Translations under genes and position numbers: made by a program
The notes under the pieces: generated by a model
What the model was told of the DNA's origin: nothing
Seen by the model: the letters and a program-made list of their open reading frames with translations, nothing else
Database searches by the model: none
Shown here: positions 20,428-33,119 of the stretch, piece by piece
Layout: every line of letters begins with the position of its first letter
Numbering within the stretch: position 1 is the stretch's first letter
Assembly: GCF_025263485.1 (NCBI RefSeq)
Contig: NZ_CP079863.1
Coordinates: forward strand, 3,906,001 to 3,970,000
Length of the DNA: 64,000 bases
Direction of reading: 5' to 3'
Origin: Mycobacterium sp. SMC-2
GTDB lineage: Bacteria > Actinomycetota > Actinomycetes > Mycobacteriales > Mycobacteriaceae

Positions 20428-22023
20428 GTGCCCAATTCCTTTGAGTTGGACGGACGCGGCCCCTCCGACCGGCAGCTGTTCGGGATAGGCATCGCGGTGG
20501 TGGTGGTCGCCGCCCTGCTCACCACCGCGATGGTGGTCAAGTCCACGGGCAAGCTCAACGATTATGTGCGGGTGATCGCCGATCTGGAGAACGTGGGCGA
20601 CGGCCTGCCACAGAAGTCTGACGTCAAATATCACGGCGTACTTGTCGGCATGGTCGACGGTGTCGACCCTGCAGCGCACGGCCGACCCAACTATGTCCAA
20701 ATCGACCTCAAAGAAGAATTCGCCAAATCGATCCCGGCCAATGTGACCGCGCGCGTGGTGCCCAGCAATGTCTTCGCCGTGTCGTCGGTTCAGTTGGTCG
20801 GCAACGGGCCCGGCATGAAAATCCTTGCCGGGGCGCATATTCCCGAAGACAAGCGGCTCCCGACGGTGTTGTTCCAAACGACCGTGAGCAAGTTGCGCGA
20901 CCTGCTCGCCGCGGCGGGACGCAGCCGTGACGACCGGTCCGTCGGCATCCTGGCCGCGCTGGCTGCCGCCACCGACCACCGCCGAGTCAGCCTGCTCAAT
21001 GCTGGCGCACAATTGAATCGCCTTCTCGACCAACTCAATTCGATCGTCAGCACCGACACCGGCCCCACGACGGTGTCCGCGCTGCTGGATGCGACGCGCG
21101 GGCTCGCGCAGACCGCTCCCGATCTTCTCGACGCGCTGCACCAGGGCGTCGAGCCGATGCGCACCTTCGCCGAGACACGCGGCCAGTTGGCTTCGCTGCT
21201 TTCGGGCGCCGACTACACGGTCGGCACGACGCGCCAGTCGTTCGCCAACCACATCGACCAACTCATCCGGATCACCACCGATTTCACGCCGGTCCTCGGC
21301 GTACTGGCGCAGAAGTCGAACAATTTCTTGCCCGGCGTCGTCAAATTGGACAACCTGGCCAACACGTTCATGGATCAGGTTTGGAACCCCGACAACAATC
21401 TGGGCAACATGCGCGCGATGCTGACGTTCACGCCCAGTTCCACCTACACACGTGCTGACTGCCCTCACTACGGCGAGCTGAAGGGGCCAAGCTGTTTCAC
21501 CGCCCCGCTGGTCCCGGTGCGGCCCGATCTGCCCGAAGTGCTGCTGCCGCAGAACTATCAGCCCCCCAAGGATCTGGCGCCGCCTCCGGGCACCGTGATC
21601 GGTCCGGACGGAAACCTCGTCGCGGTGGGTCCGCCGCTGATCAACCCGAATCCCAACCTGTCCGACCCCAATCCCCCGCTGCCCGCAGGGGTGACCCCGT
21701 CGCCACCCGTGCCCGGCAGCGCGAATCCCGACAACCCGGCCCCGGGGGCGCCCGCAACGCCACAACCGCAGCGACCGTGGGTCGCGCCGGTGGCGCCCAA
21801 GGCGCCATGGATTCCACCGGCCTCTTTCAGGGCCCCGTTCGGAGGCTCTCGTTTTGGGGGGAACGTGGGACCCGTTGGGAGCCAGTACGAACGAAACATG
21901 TTGGGCGTGATCACCGGTGCGCCGGCGACTGAAGCCACCGAGCTCCTGCTGGGCCCGGTCGCCCGCGGAACCACGGTGTCACTGGCTCATCCACCGCCTC
22001 ACACGCCCGGGGAGGCCAAATGA
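20428..22023 (+). CDS. mceA: MceA, Mce-family substrate-binding/shaft protein
   Basis: This 531-residue protein has one N-terminal membrane helix (QLFGIGIAVVVVAALLTTAM). It is followed by the MCE (MlaD-like) beta domain (VIADLENVGDGLPQKSDVKYHGVLVGMV), a long helical region, and a Pro/Gly/Asn-rich C-terminal tail from about residue 375. Six MceA-F proteins are thought to form a hexameric tunnel guiding lipid across the periplasm. The GTG at 20428 follows GGTGGAAA. It ends in a four-base overlap with mceB. The proline-rich tail is usual for MceA. Confidence 0.93.
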   Translation: MPNSFELDGRGPSDRQLFGIGIAVVVVAALLTTAMVVKSTGKLNDYVRVIADLENVGDGLPQKSDVKYHGVLVGMVDGVDPAAHGRPNYVQIDLKEEFAKSIPANVTARVVPSNVFAVSSVQLVGNGPGMKILAGAHIPEDKRLPTVLFQTTVSKLRDLLAAAGRSRDDRSVGILAALAAATDHRRVSLLNAGAQLNRLLDQLNSIVSTDTGPTTVSALLDATRGLAQTAPDLLDALHQGVEPMRTFAETRGQLASLLSGADYTVGTTRQSFANHIDQLIRITTDFTPVLGVLAQKSNNFLPGVVKLDNLANTFMDQVWNPDNNLGNMRAMLTFTPSSTYTRADCPHYGELKGPSCFTAPLVPVRPDLPEVLLPQNYQPPKDLAPPPGTVIGPDGNLVAVGPPLINPNPNLSDPNPPLPAGVTPSPPVPGSANPDNPAPGAPATPQPQRPWVAPVAPKAPWIPPASFRAPFGGSRFGGNVGPVGSQYERNMLGVITGAPATEATELLLGPVARGTTVSLAHPPPHTPGEAK

Positions 22024-23075
22024 AGTTTCGCGGCCCACTCATCGCGTTGACCCTGTTCATGGTCGTCTCGCTGACGCTCACGTGGCTGGTGTACGTGAGC
22101 CTGCGTCGTGACGTGGCCGGCAACATCGCCAGGTATTCGGTGGTTTTCAGCGACGTGTACGGGCTTCGCGAGGGCGACGACGTCCGGATGGCCGGAGTGC
22201 GCGTAGGCCGAGTCGAAAAGATCGAACTCGACGGGAAACTGGCGAAAGTCTCGTTCGTCGTGCAGTCCGAACAGCGTTTGTTCACAAGCACGCTCGCGTC
22301 GGTTACCTACCAGAACATCGTCGGCCAGCGCTACCTCGGACTGTCTCTGGGGAAGGAGGGCAGCCCGGAGCTGCTTCCACCGGGCAGCACCATCCCGCTG
22401 GACCGCACCGAGCCCTCTTTCGACGTCACCACGCTGCTCAACGGCTACGAACCGCTGTTCAGCCTGCTGAACCCTCATGACGCCGACAACCTCACCAAGG
22501 GCATCATCGCCTCGCTGCAAGGCGACACGTCGTCGCTGGCCACCCTGGTCGGCCAAACCTCCACGCTCACAGAAACATTTGCGGGCCGCGATCAAGCCCT
22601 CGGCAGTGTGATCACCAATCTCGACAAGGTGATGAGCAACCTCGCCCAACAGAACGACAATCTCGACGACGTCATCACGCAGACCCGGACCATCGTCGAC
22701 GAACTCGACCGGCGGCGCCCCGACCTCGTCGCCTCGGTGGGCTCGCTGGCCCGGGTCACCGGCCGGCTGTCGACCTCGGCGACGGACGTGTACCCGGCAC
22801 TGCGTGAATTCATCGATCGCCAGCCCGGGGTCACCAGGCACATCATGGACGTCGAACCGCAGGTGGCGTTCTTTGGTGACAACATCCCGCTGCTGCTGAA
22901 AGGGCTTGCCCGAGTGGGCAATCAGGGCGCCTACGGCAACGCCTACGTGTGCGACGTGAACTTCATGGGTTTCTTCCCCGGCCTCAACGACGTGGTGCCG
23001 ATCATCGTCAACGCGGCCACACCGGGTAACAAGGCGTGGCACAGCCCGAGATGCAGGAGCACGGCCGATGGCTGA
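22020..23075 (+). CDS. mceB: MceB, Mce-family protein
   Basis: This 351-residue protein begins MKFRGPLIALTLFMVVSLTL, an N-terminal signal anchor. The MCE domain has VFSDVYGLREGDDVRMAGVRVGRVEKIELDGKLAKVSF and TYQNIVGQRYLGLS. A long helical segment (residues about 130-290) and a short C-terminal Cys-containing end (YVCDVNFMGFFPGLND) follow. The ATG overlaps the mceA stop by four bases, and the 3' end overlaps mceC by eight bases. All features are intact. Confidence 0.94.
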   Translation: MKFRGPLIALTLFMVVSLTLTWLVYVSLRRDVAGNIARYSVVFSDVYGLREGDDVRMAGVRVGRVEKIELDGKLAKVSFVVQSEQRLFTSTLASVTYQNIVGQRYLGLSLGKEGSPELLPPGSTIPLDRTEPSFDVTTLLNGYEPLFSLLNPHDADNLTKGIIASLQGDTSSLATLVGQTSTLTETFAGRDQALGSVITNLDKVMSNLAQQNDNLDDVITQTRTIVDELDRRRPDLVASVGSLARVTGRLSTSATDVYPALREFIDRQPGVTRHIMDVEPQVAFFGDNIPLLLKGLARVGNQGAYGNAYVCDVNFMGFFPGLNDVVPIIVNAATPGNKAWHSPRCRSTADG

Positions 23076-24114
23076 CTCGTCCGTGTGGCAGCGGCTCAGG
23101 AAGCGTCCGCTGGAAAGCTACAACAAGACATGGCTTGGGCTCATCGCCGTCGCGGTGGTCGCGGTGATCATCGGGGTGATGCTGCTCGTGCATGCACTCG
23201 GCGCCGGATATCGGCACTACACCGCGGAGTTCCTGCAAGCGGCCTCGCTGCGGGCGGGCAACCCGATCGTGGTCGCGGGCATCCCGGTGGGCAACGTCAC
23301 CAGCATGAAACTCGTTGGCGACCATGTCGAGGCCGGGCTGAAGGTCCGCGACAACATCGCGCTCGGCAAGGATTCCCGGGCGCGGATCAAGGTCACCACC
23401 ATCCTCGGGTCGCGCTACCTCGCACTGGAACCCGACGGCCCGGGGCACCTGCCCAACAACACCTTCGACATGGCGCACACGGAGGTGCCCTACGACCTGC
23501 AAGCCGCATTGCAGGACGCCACCACCACTTTCGAGCAGGTCGACTCCGACCGGTTCGCACAATCGCTTGCGGTGCTCGGTAAGCAACTCGAGGGCCTCCC
23601 CGCGGTGGTGCCGAAGGCGATTTCGAACATCAACACGCTGTCATCGATCATCGCGGCACGACGTGACCAACTGGGACAGCTCCTGCGCAGCACCGAGCAA
23701 GTGACCAATACGCTGCGCCGCCAGCAGGCCAGCATCGGCAACCTGGTCAACCAGGGCCAAGACCTGCTCGCCCAATTCGTCGCGCGGCGCGCCGTTTTCC
23801 ACGCGATGATGCAATCCCTGTCAACTCTTGTCGACACCATGAGCCAGCTTGTAGTCAACGACCGATCGGGTCTGGACGCGCTGATCAAGGACATGCGGGA
23901 CTTCACCAAGTTGATGGCTCAACACGACGACCTGCTGCACAGCATGCTGCAGACCAGCCCGATTTTCTTCCGCGAGGCGGCCAACCTCACGGGCGACGGC
24001 AACGCGATCAACTTCAACGCCCCCAACGTTCCGCTGATCGACTCGTGGATGTGCGCGATCAGTGGCCGCGCCAAGCAGTTCGGCATGATCGAGTATTTCA
24101 AGGACTGCAAGTGA
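23068..24114 (+). CDS. mceC: MceC, Mce-family protein
   Basis: This 348-residue protein has a membrane anchor at about residues 22-46 (LIAVAVVAVIIGVMLLVHAL). Its MCE domain includes EFLQAASLRAGNPIVVAGIPVGNVTSMKLVGDHVEAGLKV and TTILGSRYLALEP. A helical C-terminal half follows. It lacks the proline-rich tail present in some MceC proteins. It overlaps mceB by eight bases and mceD by four (GTGA). It belongs to the same predicted transporter shaft. Confidence 0.93.
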   Translation: MADSSVWQRLRKRPLESYNKTWLGLIAVAVVAVIIGVMLLVHALGAGYRHYTAEFLQAASLRAGNPIVVAGIPVGNVTSMKLVGDHVEAGLKVRDNIALGKDSRARIKVTTILGSRYLALEPDGPGHLPNNTFDMAHTEVPYDLQAALQDATTTFEQVDSDRFAQSLAVLGKQLEGLPAVVPKAISNINTLSSIIAARRDQLGQLLRSTEQVTNTLRRQQASIGNLVNQGQDLLAQFVARRAVFHAMMQSLSTLVDTMSQLVVNDRSGLDALIKDMRDFTKLMAQHDDLLHSMLQTSPIFFREAANLTGDGNAINFNAPNVPLIDSWMCAISGRAKQFGMIEYFKDCK

Positions 24115-25250
24115 AGGGCCGCGCGGACAAGTCCGGAGCCAAGCTCGGCGCCAAGGTGCTGGGCATCGTCGCCGCCCTCGCCGTAGTCGCCGCGCTGGTC
24201 GGCATCGGTTGGTGGTACCTGGGACCCGACGAGGACACCATCACCGTGACCGCCCAATTCGACAGCGCCTCGGGCCTTTACGAGGGCAACGTGGTGGCCG
24301 TGCTAGGCATGCCGGTCGGCAAAATCACCAAGATCGCCGCCAAGGGCGGCTACGTCGAAGTCGAATTCACCGTCGACCGCCAGGTCAAAGTTCCCGCCAC
24401 CGTGCAGGCCGTCACGGTGTCGACCTCCATCCTCACCGACCGCCAGATCGAACTCACACCGCCCTATCACGGCGGACCGACTCTGGAGAACCACGACACC
24501 ATCGGGTTGCCCCGGACCAAGACGCCCGTCGAGTTCAGCAGCGTTCTCGACGTTTTGGACAAGGTGACCAAGTCCCTCGAGGGCGACGGCCACGGTGGCG
24601 GGCCGATCGCCGACGTGCTGGGCGGCGGCACCGAGGTGGTCAACGGGAACGGGGAGAAGATCAAAGCGGCGCTCGGTGAGCTGTCCAAGGCGTTGCGCCT
24701 GTCCAGCGACGGCGGTGCGGCCACCCGCGAGCAGATCACCACGATCGTGAAAAACATCAGCACGCTGTTCGACGCCGTGGCCGCTAACGACACGAAGTTG
24801 CGCGAATTCGCCTCCACCATCCACCAAGTCAGCCAGATCATGGCCGACGAGGACCTCGGCGGCGGCAGCACCGGACGCAAACTCGACCAGCTGATCCAGC
24901 GGGCCGGCGACCTGCTCGACGCCAACCGCGACAACATCAAGCAAACCGCGCTGAACGGCAATGCCACCCTGAAGACGGTGACCGACCAACGGCGCGACCT
25001 TGCCGAACTCCTGGACCTGGCCCCGCTGGTGGCAGACAACGTCTACAACATGATCGACCGGGCGAACGGGGCCGTGCGCGCGCGCTTCCTCACCGATCGG
25101 TTGCTTTTCGACAGCCAGTACACCAAAGAGATCTGCAACCTGATGGGCCTTCGGCAACTGGGTTGCAGCACCGGGACGATACAAGATTTCGGACCCGATT
25201 TCGGGCTGACCTATGTGCTGGACGGAATGGCCGCGATGGGGCAGAAATGA
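24111..25250 (+). CDS. mceD: MceD, Mce-family protein
   Basis: This 379-residue protein has a signal anchor (VLGIVAALAVVAALVGIGWW) and an MCE domain (AQFDSASGLYEGNVVAVLGMPVGKITKIAAKGGYVEVEF). A helical domain follows with LKTVTDQRRDLAELLDLAPLVADNVYNMIDRANGAVRAR. The GTG at 24111 overlaps the mceC stop (GTGA); the frame is open upstream to 24045, but that would lie inside mceC. It ends in an overlap with mceE. The C-terminus lacks the Pro-rich extension common in MceD. Confidence 0.93.
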   Translation: MKGRADKSGAKLGAKVLGIVAALAVVAALVGIGWWYLGPDEDTITVTAQFDSASGLYEGNVVAVLGMPVGKITKIAAKGGYVEVEFTVDRQVKVPATVQAVTVSTSILTDRQIELTPPYHGGPTLENHDTIGLPRTKTPVEFSSVLDVLDKVTKSLEGDGHGGGPIADVLGGGTEVVNGNGEKIKAALGELSKALRLSSDGGAATREQITTIVKNISTLFDAVAANDTKLREFASTIHQVSQIMADEDLGGGSTGRKLDQLIQRAGDLLDANRDNIKQTALNGNATLKTVTDQRRDLAELLDLAPLVADNVYNMIDRANGAVRARFLTDRLLFDSQYTKEICNLMGLRQLGCSTGTIQDFGPDFGLTYVLDGMAAMGQK

Positions 25251-26440
25251 TGACCGCGGGCATCCGGGGAATGCTGGCGGTGGCCGCGGCAACGCTTACC
25301 GCGGGGTGCGCCACGAACGGCCTTGCCAGCCTGCCCCTTCCGACACCGGGGCTGGGTTCGGGAGGCTATTCGCTGAACGCGGTGTTCTCCAACGCGCTCA
25401 ACCTGCCGATGAACGCCAAGGTGAAGCTCGCGGGCGCCGACGTCGGGCAGCTCGAATCGATGGTCGCACGCAACTACACCGCGGTCACCCGGCTGCGCAT
25501 CAGGGACGGCGTCCAACTGCCCCGGGGCAGCACCGCCGAATTGCGCACCGCCACACCGCTGGGCGACGTGTTCGTCGCGCTGAAGCCACCGGCCGCGGCT
25601 GACCCGGGCGGGCCACTGTTGAACGACGGCGACACCATCGGCCTGGATTCGACGGCGGCGGCCGCGACCGTCGAGTCGGTGCTGAGCTCGGCGGCGATTC
25701 TGGTGAACGGCGGCGCGGTGCGCAATTTCACCAACATCATCAACGGTTTCGGCAAGGCGACCGGCGACCAGGGCCAGGCGTTCGGAGACATGATCCGCAA
25801 GTCCAACGAGCTGCTCGGGACACTGGATTCCCGGTCCGATCAGATCTCGGACGCGCTGACCCAATTGTCGCGCCTGGCCGACCAACTCGACGCCAAGGAC
25901 CAAACCATCAGCGACCTGATGGCGGCCGCCGGCCCCGCCACTTCGGCCCTGGCCGACAACACCACCCAGCTCTCCAACCTGGCCGTGCAGGTGGGTGATA
26001 CCTCCCGGTTGCTGGCGAGGTTCCCGTCGATCGGCGGGACCGACACCAGCGGTCGCAGCGTCATCCGTGACCTGAACACGGTCGCCGCGGCCGCCAACGA
26101 CATCGCGGTGAGCCCGGACACCAGCTGGTTGGCATTGAACCGGCTGATTCCCCCACTGGTCAAATCGACTGCGGGGAACTCGATTTCGGTGCATGTCAGC
26201 CTCGACAAGATCATGCTCGGTTCCCTGCCCGATATCGGATTCCCCGGCGACATCGGGCTGCACGGACCGCACCACTACAACGTCGACCTGCTGGTCGGCA
26301 CCCTCAAGTACACCCTGTGGCGTCTGCAGGAGCGCGTGGTCGGCCGGGGACCGAATTCCCCGCAGGTTCCCGTGATACCCGACCCGATTGTCCCGGGCCA
26401 GATCGACGTCGCACCACCGCCGCCGGGACCGCGACCATGA
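25247..26440 (+). CDS. mceE: MceE, Mce-family lipoprotein (LprK/LprL-like)
   Basis: This 397-residue lipoprotein has the signal MMTAGIRGMLAVAAATLTAG with lipobox LTAGC near residue 21. MceE is the lipid-anchored member of the set. The MCE domain contains ALNLPMNAKVKLAGADVGQLESMVARNYTAVTRLRI. A helical region and a short Pro-rich end (PVIPDPIVPGQIDVAPPPPG) follow. Start is ATG 25247, overlapping the mceD stop, or the adjacent ATG at 25250. It overlaps mceF by four bases. Confidence 0.93.
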   Translation: MMTAGIRGMLAVAAATLTAGCATNGLASLPLPTPGLGSGGYSLNAVFSNALNLPMNAKVKLAGADVGQLESMVARNYTAVTRLRIRDGVQLPRGSTAELRTATPLGDVFVALKPPAAADPGGPLLNDGDTIGLDSTAAAATVESVLSSAAILVNGGAVRNFTNIINGFGKATGDQGQAFGDMIRKSNELLGTLDSRSDQISDALTQLSRLADQLDAKDQTISDLMAAAGPATSALADNTTQLSNLAVQVGDTSRLLARFPSIGGTDTSGRSVIRDLNTVAAAANDIAVSPDTSWLALNRLIPPLVKSTAGNSISVHVSLDKIMLGSLPDIGFPGDIGLHGPHHYNVDLLVGTLKYTLWRLQERVVGRGPNSPQVPVIPDPIVPGQIDVAPPPPGPRP

Positions 26441-27695
26441 TCCGCGCCATCGACGACGTCGCCAGTGTCATCGTCCGAGCGGTGCGCACCGGTCACCGCC
26501 ACCAGGTTTGGCTATCGGTGGCCGGATTGGCGCTCATCTTGGTCGTTGCGACGGCCTACCTGCTCGTCGGCGCGCTGCGGATCAAGCCCTTCGCCTCCTC
26601 CTACCGGGTCACCGTGCAATTGCCGGAATCCGGCGGCCTCCTGCCCAATCAGGATGTCGCGCTGCGGGGGTGCGCGTCGGCCGGGTCGAGTCGCTGCAGA
26701 TCACCGACAATGGCGTGAACGCCATCGCCAGCATCACGTCGAAGGTGCGGATCCCGGCCAACAGCGTGGTGCACGTCTCGGCGCTCTCGCCGGCCGGTGA
26801 GCAGTACATCAACTTCGAGGCCACATCCGACGCCGGGCCATATCTGCACGACGGCAGCGTCATCACCACAGACCGCACGACCGTCCCGGTCAGCCTGGCG
26901 CAGTTACTCGGTGACGCCGACGGCCTGCTGGCCCAGGTCGACCCCAACAAGATCGAGCTGATCAAAAAGGAATTGAGCATGAGCAGGGAGGGACCCGCAA
27001 AGCTGACCGCCATCGTCGACGGCGGCACGTTCCTGCTCTCGACGCTGGACTCGGTGCTGCCCCAAACCACCAGCATCATCAAGACCAGCCGGGTGGTGCT
27101 CACCCTGGCAAGCGACAAGAACGCCGGGCTGGGCGCTGCCGCAACCGAACTCAACGAAACCCTGACCGGGGTGGCCAGGATGCAGGCGGGCTATCGCCGT
27201 TTGACCGGGCAGACGCCGCGCACACTTTCGGCTGTCGACAATCTGTTCACCGACAATTCCGACACGATGGTGCAGTTGCTGGGCAGCATGGCCACCATGT
27301 CGCAGCTGCTCTACCTACGGGTGCCGGCGCTCAACGCACTGTTCCCCGACTATCGCGGGTCGGTCCTGGACGCGGTGACGAGCGCCTTTCACGACAACGG
27401 AGTCTGGGCGATCGCCGACCTCTACCCCCGCTATGTGTGCGACTACGGGACGCCGTCGCACCCCCCCTCCGCCGCCGACTACTACGAGCCGTTCATGTAC
27501 ACGTACTGCCGCGACGACGACCCCGCGGTGTCGATCCGGGGCGCCAAGAACGCGCCACGGCCAGGGGGCGACGACACTGCCGGTCCGCCACCGGGTGCGG
27601 ACCTGGGCCGTCGGACCGATCCGACGCCGCGGGGCCGCTTCACCATCCCCACCCCCTACGGCGGGCCCCCCCTGCCGATCGAACCGCCGCACTGA
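26437..27695 (+). pseudogene. mceF: MceF, frameshifted by one missing G in a G run
   Basis: The gene starts at ATG 26437 (overlapping mceE) with a membrane anchor, LSVAGLALILVVATAYLLVG. It then reads the MCE motif VQLPESGGLLPNQDVALRG. At 26666-26670 a run of five G breaks the frame; with six G the reading would continue VRVGRVESLQITDNGVNAIA. As written, the first frame ends at 26718. The second frame continues intact to 27695 with all later MceF features (SPAGEQYINFEA, LNALFPDYRGSVLDAVTSAF, YVCDYGTPSHPP). The remainder shows no other damage. A recent mutation, phase variation or a homopolymer sequencing error are all possible. Confidence 0.88.
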
Positions 27696-27726
27696 GCCTC
27701 GAACAGCGAACCTTTAGGAGATGATC

Positions 27727-28416
27727 GTGATCGTGACCACCAAGAAGAACCCGAAGGCCGAGGCACGCGCGGACGCAGAACCGGATGCCGGAATACCGGT
27801 AGCCACAACCGAAGACGCCGAGGAGGTCCGCGTCGACGAATCCGCCGACCAAGACCAGACGGACGAAGACCAGACCGACGAAGACACGGGCGAGCTGCTC
27901 AACCGCAAGCGTCCCGAGGGCGAGCGCGGCAAGCGCCCCTGGAAGCGCTATCTGCGTCGCAGCGTGCTCCCGGCATTACTCGTTGCGTCACTTGCCGTTT
28001 CGGGTTTCCTCGGCTGGCGGCAGTGGCAAGAACATCAGGTCAAGCTGGCCGGCGAACAGGCCCAGCAGGCGGCCATCGCCTACGCGCAGGTGCTGACGAG
28101 TATTGATTCCAACAAGGTCGACGAGAACTTCAGGCAGGTGCTCGATGGTGCGACGGGCGAGTTCAAGGACATGTATACCCAGTCCAGCGTCAAGCTTCGC
28201 CAGCTGCTGATCGACAACAAGGCGACGGCCCACGGCGTGGTGGTGGACTCGGCGATTCGGTCCGAATCCGCGAACAAGGTTGTCGTGCTGCTCTTCATCG
28301 ACCAGACGGTCACCAACACTGCCGCACCCGACCCGCGGATCGACCGCAGCAGGATAAAGATGACCATGGAAAAGGTCGACGGTCGCTGGCGGGCAAGCAA
28401 GGTCCAGCTGCTGTGA
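27727..28416 (+). CDS. Mce-associated membrane (Mam) protein
   Basis: This roughly 229-residue protein has an acidic, disordered N-terminus (residues 1-60, rich in Asp/Glu/Gln), a basic patch and one membrane helix (SVLPALLVASLAVSGFLGWR). A periplasmic NTF2-like domain follows (AIAYAQVLTSIDSNKVDENF ... ATAHGVVVDSAIRSESANKV). This is the standard architecture of Mam proteins that accompany mce operons and stabilise the complex, as shown for OmamA and Mam proteins. AGGAG at 27716-27720 directly abuts the ATG at 27721, so the GTG at 27727 (spacing six) is the likelier start. It follows mceF by 31 bases. Confidence 0.87.
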   Translation: MIVTTKKNPKAEARADAEPDAGIPVATTEDAEEVRVDESADQDQTDEDQTDEDTGELLNRKRPEGERGKRPWKRYLRRSVLPALLVASLAVSGFLGWRQWQEHQVKLAGEQAQQAAIAYAQVLTSIDSNKVDENFRQVLDGATGEFKDMYTQSSVKLRQLLIDNKATAHGVVVDSAIRSESANKVVVLLFIDQTVTNTAAPDPRIDRSRIKMTMEKVDGRWRASKVQLL

Positions 28417-29180
28417 TGCGACGAATACTCGCGGCATCGGTAATGATCGCCGCGACAACGATTCCCACCACCGTCACTGCACACGCGTCCGCCCCGTCAT
28501 TCTGTGGCGAGCTCGGCGGCGACTGGGACGGCCAGTACTGCCGCACCTCTGTGACGTCGGAGCGCAAGGCCGTACGCGACATCAAGGTCGCCGTCCCCGA
28601 GGACCTGGTCGACAATCCGACGACGGGCCCGGTGATCCGCGACTACCTGCACACCCTGGTCAACAACTGGAAGTCGGCCAACGTCAGCATGGCGGCCGAC
28701 AGCTACGGCGAGGAGAACTTCGAAGTATTCCGGCACGGCAACCTGCTCAGCGCGGTGTTCCACGAGGACTACCACGCCGACGGGCCGCAGTTCAACAACG
28801 CCTATCGGACCTTCACGTTCGACATGGCGAGCGGCCGGCGGGTGCAGCTGGCGGATCTGACGACGTCAAATCCGCTGACCGCCATTCCCCCACTGGCGCA
28901 ACCGTTTATCGAGACGGCGCTCAATCAGGCGCCGCCGCCCCACGACCCCGGAACCTACCCCTTCGTGATCGACCGCTGGACTCCGGACAAGGTCTACTCC
29001 GGGGCCTACAAGGCTTGGGCGGTGACGCCCGACGAGTTGATCCTCTACATGCCCGACTACCCGGTGGGTCACGACGAGCCCCTCAACTTCACGCCCGGCG
29101 CCATGCAGTGGTACATGGACGGGGGCACGGTGCAAGCGCACATCCCGCTGTCGGCCCTGGCGCCGGTGCTGCGCATCTGA
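28416..29180 (+). CDS. MPT64-like secreted protein (DUF3298/RsiV-type domain)
   Basis: This 254-residue exported protein has a signal peptide ending around TVTAHASA, followed by FCGELGGDWDGQYCRTSVTSERKAVRDIKVAVPEDL. This Cys pair and the following AVPEDLVDNPTTGPVIRDYLHTLV resemble the N-terminal part of the secreted antigen MPT64 (Rv1980c) and its paralogue Rv3036c. The rest is a DUF3298-type fold (YRTFTFDMASGRRVQLADLT, NFTPGAMQWYMDGGTVQAHI). The ATG overlaps the mam stop by one base (TGATG), so it belongs to the mce operon. Ligand and function are unknown. Confidence 0.82.
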   Translation: MRRILAASVMIAATTIPTTVTAHASAPSFCGELGGDWDGQYCRTSVTSERKAVRDIKVAVPEDLVDNPTTGPVIRDYLHTLVNNWKSANVSMAADSYGEENFEVFRHGNLLSAVFHEDYHADGPQFNNAYRTFTFDMASGRRVQLADLTTSNPLTAIPPLAQPFIETALNQAPPPHDPGTYPFVIDRWTPDKVYSGAYKAWAVTPDELILYMPDYPVGHDEPLNFTPGAMQWYMDGGTVQAHIPLSALAPVLRI

Positions 29181-29279
29181 GTCGACCGCGAGCGTCCGCA
29201 AATTGCCACGCTCACCTGCGTGTCCCCTGGGGGCACCACCCGCTCGCGGGGGAACAAACACGCGCGCTCGCGACGGAGC
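29181..29279. terminator. Possible bidirectional terminator between convergent genes
   Basis: The 99-bp gap between the MPT64-like gene and metH, which converge, holds CGCGAGCG at 29187-29194 and its reverse complement CGCTCGCG at 29265-29272. CCCCTGGGG and GCTCGCGGGGG elements lie between them. No T-run follows, as is usual for mycobacterial stem-loops. Weak evidence. Confidence 0.3.
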
Positions 29280-33017
<3,738 letters not shown>

Positions 33018-33024
33018 GTACGTT

Positions 33025-33041
33025 CCTTCCGTAGCGGAAGG
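33025..33041 (-). promoter_or_regulatory. Hairpin sequestering the metH ribosome binding site
   Basis: The sequence CCTTCCGTAGCGGAAGG (plus strand) is a perfect seven-base-pair stem with a three-base loop. On the transcribed strand its 3' arm contains GGAAGG, the only Shine-Dalgarno for the metH GTG at 33017. Folding would hide the ribosome binding site. It could be translational control or a chance palindrome; no cobalamin riboswitch core was seen around it. Confidence 0.5.
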
Positions 33042-33119
33042 CGTCCTTGACTCTGCCGAGCGTGGCGGATACCGGCAAAAACCGGAGAACCGTTGCAACG
33101 CCTCTCGACGGTGAAAAGT

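Noticed and set aside
17804..29180. Mobile element or prophage carrying the mce operon
   Set aside because: No integrase, transposase, tRNA site or terminal repeats were seen at either end; composition looks native.
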